DNA from: Halioxenophilus aromaticivorans
GTDB lineage: Bacteria > Pseudomonadota > Gammaproteobacteria > Pseudomonadales > Cellvibrionaceae
Length of the DNA stretch: 64,000 nt
Direction of reading: 5' to 3'
Assembly (NCBI RefSeq): GCF_042850945.1
Contig: NZ_AP031496.1
Span: forward strand, 5,394,001 to 5,458,000
The position numbers were made by a program, and so were the translations under genes. Of the stretch, positions 57,947 through 64,000 are shown piece after piece (within the stretch, counting starts at the first letter, position 1; every line of letters starts with the position of its first letter). The notes beneath the pieces are model-generated. The model searched no databases and was not told the DNA's origin. It saw only the letters and a list, made by a program, of their open reading frames with translations.

Positions 57947-60900
57947 CTATCGCACTTCCACTGCCACCCTAACCAAACCACCTTTATCACTGGCCAGGGT
58001 AACTAAGCTAGGCAGCTGATCAACATCCCTAAAATTGTTCTGATAAAAACCTTTGTCGGCTTTCCAGCCGACGGCTCCCAGGGAGGAGGTTGCACCATTG
58101 ATGGTGACACTGGCGGTTATGGAGGCGCTGCCCACGGGCTGGGTGTCTGATTCCGCCCGCACCCACAGACGCTTGCTGGCAGAGAAGTAAATGGCGTTTA
58201 CCACTGAAAGGTTATCAGCGTTGGAGCCTGTACCCTCCGGCACCATGCCCGCGTCAATGGCGCGGCGCTGGTTGCCGTTATCCATGTTGTAACAGCCGGT
58301 TAAGCCGCTGGTGGTGTTGGCGTTGCTATCCCTTAAAAACTCGTTGGTGGCTTTTTCTGGGCTAAAGCTGTAGCCATCCAACAACACGAACTCCAGGCGA
58401 TAACTGCCGGTTGCTACGCTGTCAAAACTAAAACCGCCTTGGCTGTTGGTAACTACCGAATCAACCGCCGTACCGTCACAGGCCTGTAGATTCACGGTCA
58501 CCCCCGCAAGGCCCGGCTCATCGGCATCTTGCACGCCATCACCGTTGTTATCTTGCCAAACAAAATCGCCCATTACGCCCTCACCACCCTGGGACTGGCT
58601 AGGCACCATACCAGCATCCACCGCCGAGCGGCGGAAGCCCTGGGACATGTTGTAGCAAGGCGAAAGACCGGTGGTGGGGTTGGCGTTGCTGTCCAACTGG
58701 AACTGGTCTGTCGCTCTCTCTGGGCTGAATTCATAGCCTGCGGGTAGCACAAATTTAAGTTGAGCATCGTTTGTGCCCAACTCGGTGAAGTTGAAAAGGC
58801 CATTGCTGTCGGTGATTTGCGTGGCCAACACAACGCCTTCACAGCTTTGCAGTTCCACAGTCACATCGGCTAGGCCCGGTTCGTCGGTGTCTTGCACACC
58901 GTTGCCATTGGTATCGCTCCACACCAAATCTCCCAAGGCACCCGTACCACCAGTAGCTTGTTTGTAGCTGCCGGTGAGCGACACCCCAGTGAAGGTGTTG
59001 TATCCGTACAACATAACAATGTAAGTGCCGGCCTCGGGGTCGGTAAAACTGCACATCTCCTGGCTGCCGCTGGCCCAAGAGCGGCAATCGTAAACGGTGG
59101 TAGTGGGTGTGGAACCACGGCTGACGTACATATCCGCGTCACCGCTTTGGCCATCGGAAGTGAAATCCAGCTCCGCCACGCCTTCAGGCACGTTTAAGTA
59201 GTAATACACAGCTTGGTCAATCTCGGCGCTGATACCAGATTTAACAATGCCGTTTTCCAGCTCGTCTTCGCCCGCCTCTAAAATAGTGGCCTGGGTATAA
59301 ACAATGCGAGAGCCGCCGTCGTTGTCGGTTGCCCGCAAAGACACATCGTAGGTGCCACCTTGGGCATACGTGTGCTGCGGGTTGGCAGCGCTAAAGGCAG
59401 CGTTGCCGTCGCCAAAACCCCAATCAAAACTGATGATACTGCCGTCCAAATCCTGGGAGCCGGCACTGGAGAAATCCACCGGCATGCCTGACACACCGTA
59501 ATAAGGCCCATTGAGTTTCACCACTGGCAGACGGTTAGTGCCGAGGTCGGTGGCATTAATGCCGTCAATGGCCAGTTCGCCGGTGCCGTTGGCATCCAAC
59601 CAGCTGCTTAAGCGAGTATCTACGGTGCCGCCACCATCCCAGGAGGTGTAAATGCGGCCGTACCAATCGGCCATGTCGTTGCCACAGGCAGCATCACCGC
59701 CGTGCAACTGGCCAATAACCCGTTTATTTTGGTCGAACAGCAGCGAGCCTGAAGAGCCGGGCTCGGTGGTACCTAAATCCCAATCCGCCACCTGGATGTG
59801 GGTGCCATCGCCGGGGCTGGCCGGGTTGAGGTAGGAGGTGATCGTGGTGGTGTCGTGATCAAAGCTAATGCGCTTTTCATTTAAATTGGGGTGGTGGATG
59901 GCAACCGACGACGACGGCATTTGGTCGTTGGCGTTCCAACCGGCCAAAAATACATTATGGGCTGGGTCCAGAGGATCATCCAGCTCCATTAATGTCATGT
60001 CCGATGGCTCGTAACTGGCACGGAAGATGGCACCGGTATTGAACTGATCCAATACACCATCGCCTAGGTCGCCACTGGCCACGCTGCCGGGCTCTCGGCA
60101 CACGCTGTTCTCGTAGTTCCAGTAGGTCACCATACTGGCGGCATTGCTTTCATCAATGCCACAGTGGTGGGCCGTTAAAAAGAACCCCGTACCGTCGTTG
60201 GCGGTGTTGTTCAAAGCACCCCCAGAACAAAATAGAGAACCATTAATACTGATGGCAGCGGCGGATCGAATCTGATCTCGCCATTCATCGCCCACCGGGC
60301 AAACCACATCGACATTGCAATTACCGGATTTCTCGCGCGCGAGTTCGGCCATACTGGCGGCAACGTAACCGTGGTTTACCGATGCCAGCTCTAACTTCAG
60401 CTGCTTTAATTTACTGGTAGGAACGTTCACTTCAATAATGGCGGTATCGCCAGTGAGCATGGGCGTCCACAGCTCACCGTGAATGTCGTTGTCGGCTGCG
60501 GTGAAAGCTCGGATACGCTGTTTGCGATCCGGGGTATAGATGTGAAGAGAGCCGCCCTCTGGCATCTGATAACGGCTAAAGCCAAAGTTAAGCGAAAACG
60601 CACCGGGAGATTTAACTTCCGTGCGCCAAACCGACATGGCAATGGCCTTAGAGCCGTTGGGCACCTGAACCTCTTGCCAGGCATTAGGCTTCACCGCCAC
60701 GCTCTGTGGCTCGGCGAATTGCAGCACGTAGGATTTTGGCTGCTTGGCCCGGGCGGCGGCATCACGCTGTTTTAATTTGGCGTTGTCCAGCCCCGGCAAA
60801 CGAGTGGTTTGGGTTTTGCCAGTAACCTGAGCGGAGGAAAATGAAATGGGTTCTTTGGCTACAGCGCCAGTGCTGCACAGCAGACCAGCCAAACCGAGCC

Positions 60901-60958
60901 TAAAGATAGCTTGTTTTGTCACACCACGAAGAGCCTTGCTTCCCTTTTGGTTAAACAT
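57947..60958 (-). CDS. Secreted lysyl-endopeptidase-like protease with PKD, PPC and two SdrD-type domains
   Basis: 1003 residues. After a signal peptide and propeptide (to about 215) comes an S1-type protease domain like Achromobacter protease I: His265 (LTAHHCG), Asp320 (EPSDMTLMEL), Ser403 (EPGSSGSLLF). Next are a PKD domain (about 485-575, DWGFGDGNAAF), a PPC domain (about 580-680, YYYLNVPEGVAELDF, DADMYVSRG), two SdrD B-like/Cna-B repeats (GDLVWSDTNGNGVQDTDEPG-like cores VWSDTNGNGVQDTDEPGL and VWQDNNGDGVQDADEPGL) and a final beta domain (about 905-1003). It is a secreted or surface-retained protease. AAGGTGCG precedes the ATG. It faces the VWA gene across a shared terminator. Confidence 0.9.
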   Translation of the reverse strand: MFNQKGSKALRGVTKQAIFRLGLAGLLCSTGAVAKEPISFSSAQVTGKTQTTRLPGLDNAKLKQRDAAARAKQPKSYVLQFAEPQSVAVKPNAWQEVQVPNGSKAIAMSVWRTEVKSPGAFSLNFGFSRYQMPEGGSLHIYTPDRKQRIRAFTAADNDIHGELWTPMLTGDTAIIEVNVPTSKLKQLKLELASVNHGYVAASMAELAREKSGNCNVDVVCPVGDEWRDQIRSAAAISINGSLFCSGGALNNTANDGTGFFLTAHHCGIDESNAASMVTYWNYENSVCREPGSVASGDLGDGVLDQFNTGAIFRASYEPSDMTLMELDDPLDPAHNVFLAGWNANDQMPSSSVAIHHPNLNEKRISFDHDTTTITSYLNPASPGDGTHIQVADWDLGTTEPGSSGSLLFDQNKRVIGQLHGGDAACGNDMADWYGRIYTSWDGGGTVDTRLSSWLDANGTGELAIDGINATDLGTNRLPVVKLNGPYYGVSGMPVDFSSAGSQDLDGSIISFDWGFGDGNAAFSAANPQHTYAQGGTYDVSLRATDNDGGSRIVYTQATILEAGEDELENGIVKSGISAEIDQAVYYYLNVPEGVAELDFTSDGQSGDADMYVSRGSTPTTTVYDCRSWASGSQEMCSFTDPEAGTYIVMLYGYNTFTGVSLTGSYKQATGGTGALGDLVWSDTNGNGVQDTDEPGLADVTVELQSCEGVVLATQITDSNGLFNFTELGTNDAQLKFVLPAGYEFSPERATDQFQLDSNANPTTGLSPCYNMSQGFRRSAVDAGMVPSQSQGGEGVMGDFVWQDNNGDGVQDADEPGLAGVTVNLQACDGTAVDSVVTNSQGGFSFDSVATGSYRLEFVLLDGYSFSPEKATNEFLRDSNANTTSGLTGCYNMDNGNQRRAIDAGMVPEGTGSNADNLSVVNAIYFSASKRLWVRAESDTQPVGSASITASVTINGATSSLGAVGWKADKGFYQNNFRDVDQLPSLVTLASDKGGLVRVAVEVR

Positions 60959-61553
60959 CGCACCTTAACTCCCTGTAAAAAAATTATGTTGATAAGAGTT
61001 GAGCAGTTTTTGTTGTATAGATCAGTGGTTGCGCAGGGTGCAACAGTGCCTAAAGGGAAGCTGCCGATTAGATACAGCGGGGAGGCCGGAGTGAAATTAC
61101 AGAAGTGAAATCACTAACTTGCTTGCCCCTAGTCCTTGGGTAAAACGTTATCATTTTTTTGTGCAATTTTGCATAGATTATATAGGCGACATTCCCTGAA
61201 CCAACCGACGTAAGCCTGCTGGAACACCCAACGGACAGCAAATATAAACTAAAAGCTAAAGTAAATAAATGATACTTTTCGCTTTATTAACTCACTTTTT
61301 ACATTACATTTCTTAATAAAAATTGAACTGTGTAACTAGCACCACATTGCGGCCGGTTAATTGTAAATTTTGCAATATTTAACGCCGCGAAAAATTTCCT
61401 AGCCCACGTATTAATACTAACAACAATCCTTCTGCCACATTTGATCTGTGTAAAAACAAAATCGATGTTTTACAATGTACGAACTAAACCACTCATCATT
61501 GTGCGCAAGGCACACCTCCAAGGCTTAATACTTTTTAAGGTTTGCAACAGGTT
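60959..61553 (+). other. Divergent intergenic region, AT-rich
   Basis: Nearly 600 bases between the leftward protease and rightward OsmC genes. The right two thirds (61140-61460) are strongly AT-rich and should contain the promoters. No supported gene, hairpin terminator or 17-bp element is seen. Confidence 0.35.
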
Positions 61554-62024
61554 ATGTCTGATTACACTGCAAAAATACAATGGGCTCGAAGCGAGGGTGA
61601 AACCTTTGTCGATAAACATTACAGTAGAGGCCACACCTGGGAATTCGACGGCGGCGTAACCGTGCCCGCGTCTTCATCACCCCACGTGGTACCGCCACCC
61701 TACTCCGTTGCGGCCAACGTCGACCCAGAAGAAGCCTTTGTGGCTGCGCTGTCCAGTTGCCATATGCTGTTCTTTTTATCGATTGCTGCGAAGCGGCGCT
61801 ACTGTGTAGAAAGCTACACCGATCACGCCTACGGCATAATGGAACAAGACCAGCGCGGCAAAACAGCACTGACCAAAGTGGTACTGCGGCCGAAAGCGAT
61901 ATTCAGCGCAGATAAAACACCCACCCGGGAGCAACTGGAAAAACTACACCACCTGGCCCATGAGCAGTGTTTTATTGCCAACTCGGTAACAGCTGACGTC
62001 GTCACTGAGATCCCGGCGGAGTGA
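61554..62024 (+). CDS. OsmC-family peroxiredoxin-like protein
   Basis: 156 residues of the OsmC/Ohr fold. The two reactive Cys are visible in VAALSSCHMLFFL and AHEQCFIANS, at family spacing; DPEEAFVAALSSCHM and the N-terminal KIQWARSEGETF support the OsmC branch over Ohr. It reduces organic hydroperoxides or related electrophiles. ATG at 61554 is used; a TTG 12 bases before has no better ribosome site. The next gene starts five bases after the stop. Confidence 0.92.
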   Translation: MSDYTAKIQWARSEGETFVDKHYSRGHTWEFDGGVTVPASSSPHVVPPPYSVAANVDPEEAFVAALSSCHMLFFLSIAAKRRYCVESYTDHAYGIMEQDQRGKTALTKVVLRPKAIFSADKTPTREQLEKLHHLAHEQCFIANSVTADVVTEIPAE

Positions 62025-62028
62025 ACCA

Positions 62029-62235
62029 ATGCCTGAATTAATCTCCCCAGCGTGCCAATCGGCTTTGGTGTATAAGCTCCAAGCCGATACTGCAGAAGAG
62101 CTGTATCGTTGCCAGAATTGCCAAGTTTTGCTTCAGCAGCCAAAGCGGCGCGATAAAAAAGCAGTGGCAGTATTAGGCCTACTGGTAGTGGCTGCATTCA
62201 TGGCATCACCGCTTTTCTCGGATCAACTTTTTTGA
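62029..62235 (+). CDS. Small membrane protein with a Cys pair
   Basis: 68 residues: a polar N-terminal half with CQNC near residue 28 and a single membrane helix (KKAVAVLGLLVVAAFMAS) near the C-terminus. With only one CxxC (and Cys9) it could bind metal as a dimer. No family recognised. The five-base gap to OsmC suggests cotranscription. Confidence 0.6.
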   Translation: MPELISPACQSALVYKLQADTAEELYRCQNCQVLLQQPKRRDKKAVAVLGLLVVAAFMASPLFSDQLF

Positions 62236-62271
62236 GGCAGACAGTCCTATTCCCATTAGGGGGGGGTACTC

Positions 62272-62370
62272 ATGGCCTACAAGTGTTATCGCTTGCTGAG
62301 CATGCGCCACAAGCTACGTGTGGTACACACGCCAGACCAAACCACCCAGGCGATCATCTACACCCCGTAA
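62272..62370 (+). CDS. Possible 32-residue basic small protein
   Basis: ATG preceded by ATTAGGGGGGGGTACTC; the product is basic and Tyr/His/Arg-rich, reading MAYKCYRLLSMRHKLRVVHT and ending QAIIYTP. It ends 11 bases before the next membrane protein gene. The run of eight G in its leader is unusual. Coding status unproven. Confidence 0.35.
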   Translation: MAYKCYRLLSMRHKLRVVHTPDQTTQAIIYTP

Positions 62371-62381
62371 GCGAATAAGTA

Positions 62382-62588
62382 ATGATTTATATTTTTCTAG
62401 CGCTGGTGTTATTTTTTATTACCTACTTGGATTACCGTCGGGCAGAAACAGACACTATTTGTTTGCTGGATTGGTGGAGCTGGTTGGATGTATCACGGGC
62501 TTCCATGCCAACCCTGTTTTGGGTTTGTCTGATGGCGCAGTTGGCCATGGCGATCTTTTTATTGGCCATAGGATTGAAGGCGCTTTGA
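62382..62588 (+). CDS. Small membrane protein, 68 residues
   Basis: Two hydrophobic helices (MIYIFLALVLFFITYLD and FWVCLMAQLAMAIFLLAIG) separated by a loop with DTICLLDWWSWLDVS. No family recognised. It follows a possible short frame by 11 bases and precedes a 13-bp tandem repeat. Confidence 0.55.
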   Translation: MIYIFLALVLFFITYLDYRRAETDTICLLDWWSWLDVSRASMPTLFWVCLMAQLAMAIFLLAIGLKAL

Positions 62589-62608
62589 CGACTACCTTAG
62601 CTTCACGG

Positions 62609-62712
62609 TCTATCTCCTTGATCTATCTCCTTGATCTATCTCCTTGATCTAACTCCACGAATCATCTCCACCAACTCTCTCCACCAACTCTCTCCATCAC
62701 ATTTCTCCAAGA
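62609..62712 (+). repeat. 13-bp tandem repeat with progressive decay
   Basis: Eight units in strict 13-base register: TCTATCTCCTTGA three times exactly, then TCTAACTCCACGA, ATCATCTCCACCA, ACTCTCTCCACCA, ACTCTCTCCATCA and CATTTCTCCAAGA. The core CTCC is kept in all. Identity falls from left to right. Confidence 0.93.
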
Positions 62713-62811
62713 CCAACCGCCCCAATCTTTGAACCAACGTTCTCCAAACAACTTTAATCCGCCCTTATCATTTAAATTCAGAGGCTTACTACGCTTCGTT
62801 GATTGGCTGGG

Positions 62812-63125
62812 ATGTTTATTGTGGTTTCGTCTTTGGCCTGCTCCGCTCGCGGTACTTTTGGCGTTGAAGTCTCGGTTTCTACCAAGGGCGCACTACCCCC
62901 TAAATTGCAAACGATAACCATTGCCAAAGTAGCCCCCAATTCAGCCGCCGATAACGCCGGCATTGAGGTAGGCGACAAAGAGCTTGCCATCAATGGTTGT
63001 GAACCCCCGGGCTGTTGCGCTTTAAAAGCCCGCTAAGAATTGAAAAAAACGTCGGCGAGAGTGTTACGCTTAGAGTTAGATCGGCCAATGGCAGCGCTAA
63101 AGACATAACACGCACCACCCAATAA
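62812..63125 (+). pseudogene. PDZ-domain lipoprotein gene with a frameshift
   Basis: The first frame gives MFIVVSSLACSARGTFG (possible lipobox SLAC) and then the first half of a PDZ domain, TITIAKVAPNSAADNAGIEVGD and KELAINGCEPPG (short segments), before a stop at 63034. The missing end of the PDZ domain continues in the next frame up to 63125: LLRFKSPLRIEKNVGESVTL then RVRSANGSAKDITRTTQ. The shift lies near CCCCCGGG at 63004-63011. Cause may be mutation, sequencing error or slippage. The start is uncertain; a TTG at 62803 is also possible. Confidence 0.65.
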
Positions 63126-63143
63126 CCACTCAAAGGCCCTATT

Positions 63144-63518
63144 ATGTTCTCAGTCGATAGAGTAAACGATAAAAGGCTACACCTTGTGTACAGTGGCTCC
63201 CTATCCGCCCAGGCCATGGAAGCCGCCCTGGCAGACTTCATAGGCGCCTGCGAAGGTATCACTCAAGGCCAAATTCTCTACGAGATCGGCGAATTTGAGT
63301 TTCCCAGTTTGCAGGCCATTAGCGTAAAACTCAGCAAACTGCCGTTGCTGTTTAAGCTCATTGGTCATTTTAATAAAATCGCTATCATTACCGATAAAAA
63401 GTGGATGCAAAGAGCCGGCGAGTTTGAAGACCTGCTCATCCCCGGCCTCAGCATCAAAGCGTTTAATACCGATGACAAACCCCAGGCCGAAGCCTGGTTA
63501 GACCAACCGCAAATTTAA
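63144..63518 (+). CDS. SpoIIAA-like (STAS/SEC14-type) protein
   Basis: 124 residues. HLVYSGSLSAQAMEAALADF, ILYEIGEFEFPSLQAI and HFNKIAIITDKKWMQRAGEFE (as KIAIITDKKWMQRAGEFE) fit the SpoIIAA-like family; it is a distant relative of the pair at 45.5-46.8 kb (compare KIAIVGNKKWQQV). Function unknown. AAAGGCCCTATT precedes the ATG. Confidence 0.82.
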   Translation: MFSVDRVNDKRLHLVYSGSLSAQAMEAALADFIGACEGITQGQILYEIGEFEFPSLQAISVKLSKLPLLFKLIGHFNKIAIITDKKWMQRAGEFEDLLIPGLSIKAFNTDDKPQAEAWLDQPQI

Positions 63519-63604
63519 CCGGTATTTAAGTTCGGTTTGCTTCAGCTCAAAGCATGACTCCACCCCTGCCCGGTTTACGTTACAGCTGCACCGCGTTGCC
63601 GTAG

Positions 63605-63633
63605 AATGCGCCTATCTAAAATGCGCCTATCTA
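63605..63633 (+). repeat. Short direct repeat before the YeeE-type gene
   Basis: AATGCGCCTATCTA occurs at 63605-63618 and 63620-63633, a period of 15 bases. It is 66 bases before the next start codon; role unknown. Confidence 0.6.
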
Positions 63634-63698
63634 GAACGCTCCTTGCGGCGGGATAGGTTATAAAGAAAGACTCAAAGGGCAAACTTAAAGAGACATCC

Positions 63699-64000
63699 AT
63701 GAGCATAGCGACAGACACGCAGATTCTGCAGGGTTTTTTAGGCGGACTATTAATTGGCTCGGCGGCACTGCTTTTGCTGCTGGGCAAAGGCTATATTGCC
63801 GGCATTAGCGGCATTGTTGGCAGAGCCGTAACCAGCCCGCGTAACGGCGGCTGGCGCTGGCTATTTATCGCCGGCCTATTGTGTGGCAGCGCCATCTATT
63901 TTCTAATCAATGGCAGCCTCAACGCCCAACTCCCCACACTGGATGTAACACTGTTGTTGGCCGCAGCTTTGGTTGGTGTTGGTACCCGGCTTGGTTCTGG
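63699..64000 (+). CDS. YeeE/YedE-type membrane protein (5' part)
   Basis: About 100 residues before the window ends. GFLGGLLIGSAALLLLLGKG, YIAGISGIVGRAV, WRWLFIAGLLCGSAIYFL and LLLAAALVGVGTRLGSG show the glycine-rich helices of the YeeE/YedE (DUF395) family, sulfur-compound (thiosulfate-type) transporters, often encoded as two half-length genes. The length beyond the window cannot be judged. Confidence 0.88.
   Translation, partial: MSIATDTQILQGFLGGLLIGSAALLLLLGKGYIAGISGIVGRAVTSPRNGGWRWLFIAGLLCGSAIYFLINGSLNAQLPTLDVTLLLAAALVGVGTRLGS

Noticed and set aside
58138..58150. GGGTGTC inside the protease gene as another 17-bp element
   Set aside because: The match stops at CTGGGTGTCTG and the site is within coding sequence; all accepted copies are intergenic and extend to TAA.
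1..64000. tRNA or rRNA genes
   Set aside because: No T-loop plus acceptor pattern or rRNA-like sequence was noticed on either strand by eye; a covariance-model scan would be needed to exclude a tRNA.

Overview
The window looks like a chromosomal segment of a marine or saline gammaproteobacterium, most probably in or near the Cellvibrionales. This rests on gene content and order, not on a database search. The evidence is the pseudomonad-type order thiI-glnA-(DUF4124)-ntrBC ... secB-grxC-rhodanese ... envC-ctpA-yibQ ... hisF ... hisH-hisB, a glucosylglycerol synthase for salt tolerance, secreted FG-GAP, PKD and SdrD-type proteins, and a GlyGly-CTERM-like surface protein. No rRNA, tRNA or CRISPR was seen.

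Layout. 1-5.8 kb: nitrogen control (thiI fragment, glnA, a DUF4124 protein, ntrB, ntrC) with a clear NtrC box and a sigma-54-type promoter before ntrB. 6.4-14.8 kb: an insertion relative to the usual gene order, holding a UMF2-type MFS transporter, a bifunctional glucosylglycerol-phosphate phosphatase/synthase, a large FG-GAP lipoprotein and an M42-like peptidase. 14.9-20.4 kb: secB, grxC and a rhodanese, divergent from envC-ctpA-yibQ; gpmI, usually found here, is absent. 20.9-28.8 kb: small proteins, an AraC/YrhK/azoreductase group, then hisF, a GGDEF gene, hisH and hisB, with no hisA where it would be expected, and a flavoprotein monooxygenase. 29.3-34.9 kb: an AraC regulator, a glutathionyl-hydroquinone reductase/pirin pair, and a zinc-type TonB receptor preceded by a small His-rich protein. 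35-39 kb: glycosyltransferase, methyltransferase, alpha/alpha-toroid protein and periplasmic binding protein. 39.4-45.3 kb: ATP-grasp, alpha-E and transglutaminase/DUF2126 amidoligase operon. 45.5-55.7 kb: an accessory zone of short single-purpose genes around a RAYT-type transposase. 55.8-64 kb: surface and secreted proteins, OsmC, small membrane proteins, a broken PDZ gene and the start of a YeeE/YedE-type gene.

The most unusual signal is a 17-bp intergenic element, consensus GTGGGTGTCTYGNTAAG. About 36 close copies are seen: a diverged array between envC and ctpA, 16 tandem copies directly before an AraC gene at 29.0 kb, and ten scattered copies at 45.9-49.8 kb on both sides of the RAYT gene. 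The copies flanking the transposase point outward, and another pair forms an 11-bp perfect inverted repeat. This looks like a REP/REPIN-like family mobilised by the local RAYT, with an unusual ability to build same-orientation arrays. The link to the transposase is inferred from position and family knowledge.
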